A DNA stretch of 64,000 nucleotides from Bradyrhizobium archetypum (lineage in GTDB: Bacteria > Pseudomonadota > Alphaproteobacteria > Rhizobiales > Xanthobacteraceae), in assembly GCF_013114835.1 (NCBI RefSeq), contig NZ_JAAVLW010000007.1, positions 372,001 through 436,000 on the forward strand, written 5' to 3'. Below, in pieces: positions 45,444 to 54,244 of the stretch (position 1 is the first letter of the stretch; every line of letters begins with the position of its first letter). The notes under the pieces were generated by a model, which was not told where the DNA came from, made no database searches, and saw nothing but the letters and a program-made list of their open reading frames with translations. The position numbers and the translations under genes are program-made.

Positions 45444-45593
45444 GTCATTCCGGGGCACGCCAACGGGTCCGCGCCAAGCGCGGCCCGATGACAAGCTCCG
45501 CGCGAACCCGGAATGTCGCGCCATCACCTCTGGATTCCACAATGCGCAATTGCGCATTGGGATTCGCGGATTGCGTCCGCGCTCCGGAATGAC
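45444..45593. repeat. Palindromic dispersed repeat between nuoI and nuoJ
   Basis: Outer arms GTCATTCCGG (45444) and CCGGAATGAC (45584) are exact complements, and the inner palindrome ATGCGCAATTGCGCAT lies at 45542-45557. Total about 150 bases. The 'tcattccgggg...ccggaatgacgg' type is a very frequent non-coding repeat in Bradyrhizobium and Rhodopseudomonas. It lies inside the nuo transcript, so it will fold in the mRNA. Confidence 0.8.
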
Positions 45594-45605
45594 GGGGGAT
45601 GACCG

Positions 45606-46244
45606 ATGATCCTTCCCGCGCTGTTCTTCTATCTCTTCGCCGGCGTCTGCGTGGCCTCGGCGGTGATGGTGATTGTGTCGCGCAATCCCGTGCACTCCGT
45701 CCTGTATCTGATCCTGGCCTTCGTCAACGCCTCCGGCCTGTTCGTGCTGATGGGCGCCGAATTCCTCGGCATGATGCTGATCGTGGTCTATGTCGGCGCG
45801 GTCGCCGTGCTGTTCCTGTTCGTGATCATGATGCTCGACGTCGATTTCACCGAGCTGCGCGAGGGCTTTCTCGAGTATCTGCCGATCGGTCTGGTGATCG
45901 GCGGCATCTTCCTTGCCGAGCTGCTGCTGGTCGCCGGCGGCTGGGTCATGAAGCCCGATGCCGCGAAATCGATCACCGCGGCGATCCCGACCAATGTCAG
46001 CAACACCGAGGCGCTCGGGCTGGTGCTCTATACGAAGTACATCCATTACTTCCAGCTTGCCGGCATGGTGCTCTTGGTCGCCATGATCGGCGCGATCGTG
46101 CTGACGCTGCGGCACAAGGCGAAGGTCAAGCGGCAGGACATCAACGTGCAGAATGCGCGCACGCCGGAGCTCGCGATGGCTATCCGCAAGGTGGCGCCGG
46201 GGCAGGGACTGCAGGATTCGGACGCGGCGGAGTGGGTGAAATGA
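45606..46244 (+). CDS. nuoJ: NADH-quinone oxidoreductase subunit J
   Basis: 212 residues, five membrane helices. The conserved Arg-Asn-Pro-Val-His-Ser-Val-Leu and Val-Tyr-Val-Gly-Ala-Val-Ala-Val-Leu-Phe-Leu-Phe-Val (third helix with the pi-bulge used in gating) are clear. The stop overlaps the nuoK start (ATGA). Confidence 0.97.
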   Translation: MILPALFFYLFAGVCVASAVMVIVSRNPVHSVLYLILAFVNASGLFVLMGAEFLGMMLIVVYVGAVAVLFLFVIMMLDVDFTELREGFLEYLPIGLVIGGIFLAELLLVAGGWVMKPDAAKSITAAIPTNVSNTEALGLVLYTKYIHYFQLAGMVLLVAMIGAIVLTLRHKAKVKRQDINVQNARTPELAMAIRKVAPGQGLQDSDAAEWVK

Positions 46245-46549
46245 CGATCGGTCTGGGACACTATCTCGCGGTCGCCGCCATCCTGTTCACGCTCGGGATC
46301 CTCGGCATCTTCCTGAACCGCAAGAATATCATCGTCATCCTGATGTCGATCGAGTTGATCCTGCTCGCCGTCAACATCAACCTGGTGGCATTCTCGACCT
46401 TCCTCGGCGACATCGTCGGCCAGGTGTTCGCGCTGCTGGTGCTGACGGTTGCCGCTGCTGAGGCTGCGATCGGTCTTGCGGTACTGGTGGTGTATTTCCG
46501 CAACCGCGGCTCGATCGCGGTTGAAGACGTCAATCTGATGAAGGGCTAG
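46241..46549 (+). CDS. nuoK: NADH-quinone oxidoreductase subunit K
   Basis: 102 residues, three membrane helices. It carries the proton-path glutamates in Met-Ser-Ile-Glu-Leu-Ile-Leu and in the Ala-Ala-Ala-Glu-Ala-Ala-Ile-Gly helix. Starts inside the nuoJ stop. Confidence 0.97.
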   Translation: MTIGLGHYLAVAAILFTLGILGIFLNRKNIIVILMSIELILLAVNINLVAFSTFLGDIVGQVFALLVLTVAAAEAAIGLAVLVVYFRNRGSIAVEDVNLMKG

Positions 46550-46558
46550 GGCGCAGCT

Positions 46559-48622
46559 ATGGTTCAGGCAATCGTCTTTCTGCCGCTGCTGGGCGCCATC
46601 CTGGCCGGCCTGATCGCGTTGTTCGGGGCGCATGCGCGCAATCCGAGCGGTGATGAGGTCAAGCATCACGATCACGGGCCCAGCGAACATGCGCACGCCG
46701 TCGAGGCCCATGGCCATGACGATCACGGCCATGACGATCATCATATCGCAGAGCCAGCGGCGCAGGGATCGCGCGCGGCCGAACTGATCACAACAGGGCT
46801 GCTATTTGTGTCGGCGGCGCTGTCCTGGGTGGTGCTGGTCAATGTCGGCTTCATGCATCAGGACGCGCTGATTGCGCTGTTCCCGTGGATCAATTCCGGC
46901 GATCTGCAGGTGTCGTGGGCGCTGCGCGTCGACACGCTGACCGCGGTGATGCTGGTGGTGGTCAACACCGTCTCCTCGCTCGTGCACCTCTATTCCATCG
47001 GCTACATGGACCAGGATCCGTACCGGCCGCGCTTCTTCGGCTATCTGTCCCTGTTCACCTTCGCGATGCTAATGCTGGTGACGTCGGACAATCTGGTGCA
47101 GCTCTTTTTCGGCTGGGAAGGCGTCGGTCTCGCCAGCTACCTTCTGATCGGCTTCTGGTACCAGAAGCCGTCGGCTAATGCGGCGGCGATCAAGGCCTTC
47201 GTGGTCAACCGCGTCGGCGATTTCGGCTTTGCGCTCGGCATCTTCGCCGTGTTCATGCTGCTCAACACCACCGATTTCGAGACCATCTTTGCCGGCGCGC
47301 AGGGCCTGTCGGGCAAGACCATCAACTTCTTCGGCTGGCATGCCGATGCGCTCACCCTGACCTGCCTCCTGTTGTTCATGGGCGCGATGGGCAAATCGGC
47401 CCAGTTCCTGCTGCACACCTGGTTGCCGGACGCGATGGAAGGTCCGACGCCAGTATCAGCGTTGATCCATGCCGCGACCATGGTCACCGCCGGCGTGTTC
47501 ATGGTGGCGCGGCTGTCGCCGCTGTTCGAGCTGGCGCCGAATGCGCAAGCCGTGGTGATGTTCTTCGGCGCCACCACCGCCTTCTTTGCCGCAACCGTCG
47601 GCCTTGTCCAGAACGACATCAAGCGCATCGTGGCCTATTCGACCTGTTCGCAGCTCGGCTACATGTTCGTGGCGATGGGGGCGGGGGCCTATTCGGTCGG
47701 CATGTTCCATCTGTTCACGCATGCCTTCTTCAAGGCGCTGCTGTTCTTGGGGTCAGGCTCGGTGATCTATGCGATGCATCACGAGCAGGACATCCGCAAC
47801 ATGGGCGGTCTGAAGGACAGGATTCCCTACACCTATAGCGTGATGGTGATCGGCACGCTGGCGCTGACCGGCTTTCCGCTCACGGCCGGCTATTTCTCCA
47901 AGGACGCGATCATCGAAGCCGCCTATGTCGCGCACAATCCGTTCGCCTATTACGGCTTCGCAATGACCGTGGTCGCGGCCGGCCTGACCTCGTTCTATTC
48001 GTGGCGTCTGATCTTTAAGACGTTCCACGGCGAGCCGCACGACCAGCATCACTACGAGGCGGCCCATGAATCGCCGATGTGGATGCTGGTCCCGATCGGC
48101 ATTCTCGCCGCAGGCTCGATCCTGGCCGGCTTCCCGTTCAAGGAAGTGTTCGCAGGTCATGGCGTGGAGGAGTTCTTCCGCGACTCGCTGAAGATGCATC
48201 CGCACATCATCGACGAGATGCACCACATCTCGCCGGTGGTCGCATTCCTGCCGACGATCATGATGGTGCTGGGCTTCCTGGTATCGTGGCTGTTCTACAT
48301 CCGCAGGCCCTACATTCCGGTCCAGCTCGCCAATGAGCACCAGATGCTCTATCAGTTCCTGCTCAATAAATGGTATTTCGACGAGCTCTATGAGCTCATC
48401 TTCGTCCGTCCGGCCAAGTGGATCGGCTACCAGCTCTGGAAGAAGGGCGACGGCTTCGTCATCGACGGCTTCGGTCCGGATGGCGTCTCGGCGCGCGTCC
48501 TCGACGTCACCCGCAACGTGGTGAAGATCCAGACCGGCTATCTCTATCACTATGCCTTCGCGATGCTGATCGGCGTCGCCGGGCTGATCACCTGGTTCAT
48601 GTTCGGCTTGGGGGCCCAGTAA
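46559..48622 (+). CDS. nuoL: NADH-quinone oxidoreductase subunit L
   Basis: 687 residues, the distal antiporter-like proton pump with the long lateral helix. Conserved: Gly-Trp-Glu-Gly-Val-Gly-Leu-Ala-Ser-Tyr-Leu-Leu-Ile-Gly, Lys-Ser-Ala-Gln-Phe-Leu-Leu-His-Thr-Trp-Leu-Pro-Asp-Ala-Met-Glu-Gly, and Phe-Phe-Lys-Ala-Leu-Leu-Phe-Leu. Unusual: a His/Asp-rich insertion at about residues 36-62 (11 His) in the loop after the first helix. The stop overlaps the nuoM start. Confidence 0.98.
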   Translation: MVQAIVFLPLLGAILAGLIALFGAHARNPSGDEVKHHDHGPSEHAHAVEAHGHDDHGHDDHHIAEPAAQGSRAAELITTGLLFVSAALSWVVLVNVGFMHQDALIALFPWINSGDLQVSWALRVDTLTAVMLVVVNTVSSLVHLYSIGYMDQDPYRPRFFGYLSLFTFAMLMLVTSDNLVQLFFGWEGVGLASYLLIGFWYQKPSANAAAIKAFVVNRVGDFGFALGIFAVFMLLNTTDFETIFAGAQGLSGKTINFFGWHADALTLTCLLLFMGAMGKSAQFLLHTWLPDAMEGPTPVSALIHAATMVTAGVFMVARLSPLFELAPNAQAVVMFFGATTAFFAATVGLVQNDIKRIVAYSTCSQLGYMFVAMGAGAYSVGMFHLFTHAFFKALLFLGSGSVIYAMHHEQDIRNMGGLKDRIPYTYSVMVIGTLALTGFPLTAGYFSKDAIIEAAYVAHNPFAYYGFAMTVVAAGLTSFYSWRLIFKTFHGEPHDQHHYEAAHESPMWMLVPIGILAAGSILAGFPFKEVFAGHGVEEFFRDSLKMHPHIIDEMHHISPVVAFLPTIMMVLGFLVSWLFYIRRPYIPVQLANEHQMLYQFLLNKWYFDELYELIFVRPAKWIGYQLWKKGDGFVIDGFGPDGVSARVLDVTRNVVKIQTGYLYHYAFAMLIGVAGLITWFMFGLGAQ

Positions 48623-50130
48623 TGACAACCTGGCCGATTCTTTCCGTCGTTACCTTCCTGCCGGTCATCGGCGCGCTGGCGATCTACATCACCCGCGGCG
48701 ACGACGAGGCGGCGCGGCGCAATGCGCGCTGGATTGCGCTGTGGACCACGCTCGTCACCTTTGCGGTGTCGCTGATCCTGGTCTGGCGCTTCGATGCCGC
48801 CAATCCCGACTTCCAGTTCATCGAGAAGGCGAGCTGGCTTGCCAGCGGCATCACCTACCACATGGGCGTCGACGGCATCTCGCTGCCTTTTGTGATCCTG
48901 ACCACCGCCTTGATGCCGCTCTGCATCATCGCGAGCTGGAAATCGGTCACGGTGCGCGTGCGCGAATACATGATGGCGTTCCTGCTTCTGGAAACGCTGA
49001 TGGTCGGCACTTTTTCGGCGCTGGATCTCGTGCTGTTCTATCTGTTCTTCGAAGGCGGCCTGATCCCGATGTTCCTGATCATCGGCGTCTGGGGCGGCCC
49101 GCGCCGGGTCTATGCGTCGTTCAAGTTCTTCCTCTATACGCTGCTCGGCTCGGTCCTGATGCTGCTGGCGATCATGGCGCTGTACTGGAATGCCGGCACC
49201 ACCGACATCCCGACACTGATGCACACCGCCGTGCCGCGTAGCTTGCAGACCTGGGCGTGGCTGGCGTTCTTTGCCTCCTTTGCGGTGAAGATGCCGATGT
49301 GGCCGGTGCACACCTGGTTGCCAGATGCCCACGTCGAAGCGCCGACCGCGGGCTCGGTGATCCTGGCCGCGATCCTGCTGAAGATGGGCGGCTACGGCTT
49401 CCTGCGTTTCTCGCTGCCGATGTTCCCCTTGGCGTCGCATGATTTCGCGCCGCTGATCTTCTCGCTGTCGGTGATCGCCATCGTCTATACCTCGCTGGTG
49501 GCCTTGATGCAGGAAGACATCAAGAAGCTGATCGCCTATTCGTCGGTCGCCCATATGGGCTTCGTCACCATGGGCATTTTTGCGGTGACGACGCAGGGCG
49601 TTGCCGGCGGCGTGTTCCAGATGGTGTCGCACGGCATCGTCTCGGGCGCGCTGTTCCTGTGCGTCGGCATCGTCTACGACCGCATGCATACCCGCGAGAT
49701 CACGGCCTATGGCGGCCTGGTGAACCGGATGCCGCTGTATGCGATGGTGTTCATGGTCTTCACCATGGCCAATGTCGGTCTGCCCGGCACAAGCGGCTTC
49801 GTCGGCGAATTCATGACGCTGCTCGGCACCTTCAAGGTCTCGATCCCGACGGCGACCTTCGCCACGTTAGGCGTGATCCTGTCGGCGGCTTACGCGCTCT
49901 GGCTCTACCGCAAGGTGGTGTTCGGCGCGCTGACCAAGCCGTCGCTCGCCAGCATCAAGGATCTGACCGCTCGCGAATGCCTGACGCTGTTCCCGCTGGT
50001 GGCGCTGACCATCCTGTTCGGCGTCTATCCGAAGCCGGTGCTCGACATGTCGGCGGCCTCGGTCCAGCAGCTCGTCAACAATTACAATGCCGCCGTGACT
50101 GCCGTGAAGGCAGCCGCGTTGATCCAGTAA
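48622..50130 (+). CDS. nuoM: NADH-quinone oxidoreductase subunit M
   Basis: 502 residues, antiporter-like proton pump. Key features: Gly-Val-Asp-Gly-Ile-Ser-Leu-Pro, the Leu-Phe-Phe-Glu-Gly-Gly-Leu-Ile-Pro-Met helix with the essential Glu, and Lys-Met-Pro-Met-Trp-Pro-Val-His-Thr-Trp-Leu-Pro-Asp-Ala-His with the essential Lys. The start overlaps the nuoL stop (TAATG). Confidence 0.98.
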   Translation: MTTWPILSVVTFLPVIGALAIYITRGDDEAARRNARWIALWTTLVTFAVSLILVWRFDAANPDFQFIEKASWLASGITYHMGVDGISLPFVILTTALMPLCIIASWKSVTVRVREYMMAFLLLETLMVGTFSALDLVLFYLFFEGGLIPMFLIIGVWGGPRRVYASFKFFLYTLLGSVLMLLAIMALYWNAGTTDIPTLMHTAVPRSLQTWAWLAFFASFAVKMPMWPVHTWLPDAHVEAPTAGSVILAAILLKMGGYGFLRFSLPMFPLASHDFAPLIFSLSVIAIVYTSLVALMQEDIKKLIAYSSVAHMGFVTMGIFAVTTQGVAGGVFQMVSHGIVSGALFLCVGIVYDRMHTREITAYGGLVNRMPLYAMVFMVFTMANVGLPGTSGFVGEFMTLLGTFKVSIPTATFATLGVILSAAYALWLYRKVVFGALTKPSLASIKDLTARECLTLFPLVALTILFGVYPKPVLDMSAASVQQLVNNYNAAVTAVKAAALIQ

Positions 50131-50137
50131 CGTAGCG

Positions 50138-50180
50138 TTTCAAGCGAAGTGGGAACCGGTTCGCGTGAAGAAAACGCGTC
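50138..50180. repeat. Small palindromic element before nuoN
   Basis: Imperfect inverted arms TTTCAAGCGAA and TTCGCGTGAA around GTGGGAACCGG, a form widely dispersed in rhizobial genomes ('aagtgggaaccggttcgcg'). It occupies most of the 66-base gap between nuoM and nuoN. Confidence 0.65.
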
Positions 50181-50196
50181 AAGGAAATAAAGCGCC

Positions 50197-51633
50197 ATGA
50201 GCTTTTCCAGTGCAGGTTATCAGTTGCTGCCGGTGCTGCCGGAGCTGGTGCTGGCGGTCGGCGCCATGGCGCTGCTGATGCTCGGCGCCTATCGCGGCGA
50301 GGAGACCACGAGAATTGTCACCAGCCTCGCGGTGGTGCTGCTGGTCGTCACCGGCGTGCTGGTGCTGATGCTGCCGGCCGGCAAGCTCACGACCTTCGGC
50401 GGCAGCTTCATCGTCGACGACTTTGCCCGTTTCCTGAAGGTCCTTGCGATCATCGGCTCGGCGGCGACGCTGATCCTGTCGGCCGAGTTTTTGTCCGATC
50501 CGTCGCGGCGCGTGTTCGAATATTCGATCCTGGTGCTGCTCTCCACGCTCGGCATGATGGTGCTGATCTCGGCCGCCGACCTGATCATGCTCTATCTTGG
50601 GCTCGAGCTGATGTCGCTCGCGCTCTATGTCGTCGCTGCCTCCAACCGCGACAATGCCAAGTCCACCGAGGCCGGGTTGAAGTATTTCGTGCTCGGCGCG
50701 CTGTCCTCCGGCATGCTGCTCTACGGCGCCTCGCTGGTCTATGGATTCACCGGCACGGTCGATTTTGCCGGCATCGCCGCCGCCGTGAAGACCGGCAGCG
50801 TCGGCATCGTGTTTGGCCTGGTGTTCCTGCTGGCCGGGCTCTGCTTCAAGGTATCCGCCGTGCCGTTCCACATGTGGACGCCGGACGTCTATGAAGGCGC
50901 GCCGACACCGGTCACGGCGTTCTTTGCCTCCGCGCCGAAGGTGGCGGCGCTTGCGGTGTTCACCCGCGTGACCCTCACTGCGTTCCCGGGCATCGTGCCG
51001 CAATGGCAGCAGATCCTCGTGTTCGTCGCGATCGCCTCGATGGCGCTGGGCTCGTTCGCCGCGATCGGGCAGAGGAACATCAAACGCCTGATGGCCTATT
51101 CCTCGATCGGCCATATGGGCTTTGCGCTGGTCGGCCTCGCGTCGGGCACGGTAGAGGGCGCGCAGGGCGTGCTGGTCTATATCGCGATCTATGTCGCGAT
51201 GACGCTGGGCTCCTTCGCCGTGATCCTGTCCATGAAGCGCAACGGCCAGCCGATGGAAGAGATCAGCGATTTCGCCGGGCTGTCGCGCACCAACCCGCTG
51301 CTGGCGTTCTTCTTCGCCATGCTGCTGTTCTCGCTGGCCGGCATTCCGCCGCTCGCGGGCTTCTTCGCCAAATGGTACGTGTTCGTGGCTGCCATCAAGG
51401 CGGGCCTGTTCACGCTCGCCGTCATCGGCGTGCTCACCAGCGTCGTGGGCGCGTTCTACTATCTCACCATCGTCAAGGTGATGTATTTCGACGAGCCCGC
51501 CGGCCAGATCGAACCGATGCGCATGGAGTTGCGCACGGTGCTGGCGGTGGCCGGTATCTTCAACATCTTCTTCTTCGTCTATCCGGGGCCGCTGGTCAGC
51601 GTCGCCACGGCGGCAGCGAAGTCGCTCTTTTAG
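50197..51633 (+). CDS. nuoN: NADH-quinone oxidoreductase subunit N
   Basis: 478 residues, the third antiporter-like pump and last complex I gene. Conserved: Tyr-Leu-Gly-Leu-Glu-Leu-Met-Ser-Leu with the essential Glu, Phe-Lys-Val-Ser-Ala-Val-Pro-Phe-His-Met-Trp-Thr-Pro-Asp-Val-Tyr-Glu-Gly-Ala-Pro with the essential Lys, and Ala-Tyr-Ser-Ser-Ile-Gly-His-Met-Gly. Confidence 0.98.
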   Translation: MSFSSAGYQLLPVLPELVLAVGAMALLMLGAYRGEETTRIVTSLAVVLLVVTGVLVLMLPAGKLTTFGGSFIVDDFARFLKVLAIIGSAATLILSAEFLSDPSRRVFEYSILVLLSTLGMMVLISAADLIMLYLGLELMSLALYVVAASNRDNAKSTEAGLKYFVLGALSSGMLLYGASLVYGFTGTVDFAGIAAAVKTGSVGIVFGLVFLLAGLCFKVSAVPFHMWTPDVYEGAPTPVTAFFASAPKVAALAVFTRVTLTAFPGIVPQWQQILVFVAIASMALGSFAAIGQRNIKRLMAYSSIGHMGFALVGLASGTVEGAQGVLVYIAIYVAMTLGSFAVILSMKRNGQPMEEISDFAGLSRTNPLLAFFFAMLLFSLAGIPPLAGFFAKWYVFVAAIKAGLFTLAVIGVLTSVVGAFYYLTIVKVMYFDEPAGQIEPMRMELRTVLAVAGIFNIFFFVYPGPLVSVATAAAKSLF

Positions 51634-51682
51634 GCGCATGATCTGCGAAAACCGACGTTCGGTTTTCGCGCGGATCATGCGC
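51634..51682. repeat. Large hairpin after nuoN
   Basis: GCGCATGATC (51634) pairs with GATCATGCGC (51673), with further pairing of CGAAAACCGA with TCGGTTTTCG inside. This is the 'gcgcatgatc' palindrome seen throughout rhizobial chromosomes. No T-run follows, and birA starts 12 bases on, so the element may attenuate or stabilise rather than end the nuo transcript. Confidence 0.75.
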
Positions 51683-51693
51683 AGAAACTGGAA

Positions 51694-52506
51694 ATGACCT
51701 TCTCGCTCGGTCCCCAAGCCACATCGGCCGGCTATCGTCTCGCCGCCTTCGACCAGATCGGTTCGACCAATGCCGAAGCCATGGCGCGCGCCCGCGATGG
51801 CGAGCGGGGGCCGACATGGTTCGTGACGACGGAACAGACGGCAGGGCGCGGCCGCCGACAGCGCGCCTGGGTCGCGCCGCGCGGCAATCTCGCCAGCAGC
51901 GTCCTCGAAGTCATGGACGTCTCGCCGGCGGTCGCGGCGACACTGGGCTTTGCTGCGGGGCTGTCGCTGGAAAGCGCACTGCAAAGGCTCAGTGTCGAGG
52001 CCAATCTGCGCCGCGCCGGGGCGGAGCCGCTGAAATTCGCGCTGAAATGGCCGAACGATGTGCTGGCCGAACGGCAGAAGCTCTCTGGAATCCTGCTGGA
52101 AGCGGAAGCGGTGGCCGGCGACCGGCTTGCGGTCGTGGTCGGCATCGGCACCAACGTCATTGCCGCGCCCGCGGGCACGCCGACGCCGGCGACCTCGCTT
52201 GCAGCCCTCGGGGTCCATGTCGGCGCCGAGGAGCTGTTCAAGGCGCTGGCGGAAGCCTGGGTCGAATTCCGCGGCATCTGGGACAATGGCCGCGGCTTTG
52301 GCGAAATCCGGAAAGCCTGGCTGGCACGTGCCTTCGGCGTCGGCGAGCCCGTTGTGATAAAGACCGGAACCACGACGGTGGAAGGCACGTTCGATACGAT
52401 CGACGACACCGGCTGCCTGATCGTCCGCACCGCGGAGGGCAAGCGCGTGGCCATCACGGCCGGCGAGGTCTATTTCGGCACCGCGGCATCAGTGGGAGCG
52501 GCCTGA
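51694..52506 (+). CDS. birA: Biotin--[acetyl-CoA-carboxylase] ligase
   Basis: 270 residues, catalytic BirA without the DNA-binding N-terminus. Motifs: Asp-Gln-Ile-Gly-Ser-Thr-Asn, Thr-Ala-Gly-Arg-Gly-Arg-Arg-Gln-Arg-Ala-Trp (biotinyl-AMP loop), Lys-Trp-Pro-Asn-Asp-Val-Leu, and Val-Val-Gly-Ile-Gly-Thr-Asn-Val. It attaches biotin to BCCP and related carboxylases. Lacking the helix-turn-helix it cannot be a repressor. The stop overlaps the rnj start (TGATG). birA directly after nuoN is a conserved alphaproteobacterial order. Confidence 0.95.
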   Translation: MTFSLGPQATSAGYRLAAFDQIGSTNAEAMARARDGERGPTWFVTTEQTAGRGRRQRAWVAPRGNLASSVLEVMDVSPAVAATLGFAAGLSLESALQRLSVEANLRRAGAEPLKFALKWPNDVLAERQKLSGILLEAEAVAGDRLAVVVGIGTNVIAAPAGTPTPATSLAALGVHVGAEELFKALAEAWVEFRGIWDNGRGFGEIRKAWLARAFGVGEPVVIKTGTTTVEGTFDTIDDTGCLIVRTAEGKRVAITAGEVYFGTAASVGAA

Positions 52507-54176
52507 TGGCGCGGCCGGATGAATTGACCTTTGCCCCGCTTGGCGGCGTCGGCGAGATCGGCATGAACCTGTCGATCTATGGGCTCGGCAACCGCCACCA
52601 GCGGTCCTGGCTCGCGGTCGATCTCGGCGTCTCCTTCGGCGACGAGGAGCACCTGCCCGGCATCGACCTGATCATGCCCGACATCAGCTTCCTGGAGAAG
52701 GAGCGCAACAACCTGATGGGCCTGGTGCTGACGCACGCCCATGAGGATCATTTCGGCGCCATCATCGACCTCTGGCCGATGCTGCAATGCAAGGTCTACG
52801 CGACCAAGTTCAGCGCCGCGCTGTTCGAGGCCAAATGCGCCGCGGAGCGCAATCCGCCGAAAATTCCGGTGACGGTGGTGCCGTCGGGCGGCCGCGTCAA
52901 CCTCGGTCCGTTCACCGTCGAATTCATCCCTGTCGCGCATTCGATTCCCGAGTCGCATGCGCTCGCCATCCATACGTCCGCCGGCACCGTGCTGCACACC
53001 GGCGACTGGAAGATCGATCCGACGCCGATCATCGGTCTTCCGACCGACGAGCGCCGGCTGCGTGAGCTTGGCGATGAGGGCGTGCTGGCGCTGGTCGGCG
53101 ATTCCACCAACGCGGTAAGGGACGGGCGCTCGCCATCGGAAACCGAGGTCGCCGCCACCATCGCCAAGCTGGTGAAGGCGGCCAAGGGCCGCGTCGCCGT
53201 GACGACCTTTGCCTCCAACGTCGCGCGCGTGAAAGCGGTGGCGGATGCCGCCAGGGCCGCCGATCGTGAGGTGGTCGTGGTCGGCCGCGCCATGGAGCGC
53301 GTCGTACAGGTCGCCCGCGAGACCGGTTATCTCGAGGGCGTGCAGAATTTCCGCAGCGCCGATTACTATGGGCACTTCCCGCCGGACAAGGTGCTGGCGC
53401 TCTGCACCGGCAGCCAGGGCGAGCCCCGCGCGGCGCTGGCGCGAATTGCCAACAACGACCATCCGCAGGTGACGCTGAACAAGGGCGACAGCGTGATCTT
53501 CTCCTCGCGCACTATTCCGGGCAACGAGAAGGCGGTCGGCGCCATCATCAACGGGCTGGTTGTACAGGGCATCGAGGTCATCACCGACCGCACCGATCTC
53601 GTCCACGTCTCCGGCCATCCGCGCCGCGACGAACTGCGCGACATGATCTCGTGGGTGCGCCCGCAGATCCTGATTCCTGTCCATGGCGAGGCGTTGCATC
53701 TGTCGGAGCATGCCAAGCTGGCGCGCGCCGCCGCGGTGCCGAAAGTATTGACCTGCCGCAACGGCGACCTGGTCAAGCTCGGCCCTGGCGACCCCGGCAT
53801 CATCGACGAGTTGCCGTCGGGGCGGCTCTATAAAGACGGCGCGATCCTTGAGGATTCAAAATCCCGCGCCGTGGTGGAGCGGCGGCGGATGGGGTTTGCC
53901 GGCTGCGCCTTCGTGGCGATCGCCATGACCCAGCAGGGCGAACTCGCCGACGATCCCGAGGTTGATCTCGTCGGCATCCCCGAGAAGAATGTGGCCGGCG
54001 AGATCATCGACGAGATCGTGTTCGACGTGGTGGTTTCGACGGTCGAAGGCCTGCCGCGGCCGCGGCGGCGCGATCCGGACGCAACAGCGGAATCGGTACG
54101 CCGCGCGGTGCGGGCGGTGATCAACGAGCAATGGGGCAAGAAGCCGATCTGCCTCGTTCATGTTCTGATGGTTTGA
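52506..54176 (+). CDS. rnj: Ribonuclease J
   Basis: 556 residues, metallo-beta-lactamase/beta-CASP nuclease with 5'-exo and endo activity on RNA. The zinc motif Thr-His-Ala-His-Glu-Asp-His lies near residues 76-82, and His-Ser-Ile-Pro-Glu-Ser-His and His-Thr-Gly-Asp-Trp-Lys follow. The beta-CASP part has Ser-Gly-His-Pro-Arg-Arg-Asp-Glu and Ile-Pro-Val-His-Gly-Glu. It takes part in rRNA maturation and mRNA decay in alphaproteobacteria. Translationally coupled to birA. Confidence 0.96.
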   Translation: MARPDELTFAPLGGVGEIGMNLSIYGLGNRHQRSWLAVDLGVSFGDEEHLPGIDLIMPDISFLEKERNNLMGLVLTHAHEDHFGAIIDLWPMLQCKVYATKFSAALFEAKCAAERNPPKIPVTVVPSGGRVNLGPFTVEFIPVAHSIPESHALAIHTSAGTVLHTGDWKIDPTPIIGLPTDERRLRELGDEGVLALVGDSTNAVRDGRSPSETEVAATIAKLVKAAKGRVAVTTFASNVARVKAVADAARAADREVVVVGRAMERVVQVARETGYLEGVQNFRSADYYGHFPPDKVLALCTGSQGEPRAALARIANNDHPQVTLNKGDSVIFSSRTIPGNEKAVGAIINGLVVQGIEVITDRTDLVHVSGHPRRDELRDMISWVRPQILIPVHGEALHLSEHAKLARAAAVPKVLTCRNGDLVKLGPGDPGIIDELPSGRLYKDGAILEDSKSRAVVERRRMGFAGCAFVAIAMTQQGELADDPEVDLVGIPEKNVAGEIIDEIVFDVVVSTVEGLPRPRRRDPDATAESVRRAVRAVINEQWGKKPICLVHVLMV

Positions 54177-54244
54177 GGTAGAGAGAGTTAGCGGACCGCG
54201 CGGATACCTCGCGACGACGCATCGAAGCAGGGGAGTGGAGTGTC

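Noticed and set aside
50179..52218. Very long minus-strand frame (679 codons) opposite nuoN and birA
   Set aside because: His/Arg/Asp-rich composition is the mirror of a GC-rich gene; the plus strand carries a clear NuoN and BirA. The same applies to long antisense frames opposite nuoD, nuoL, nuoM, rnj, lon and clpX.
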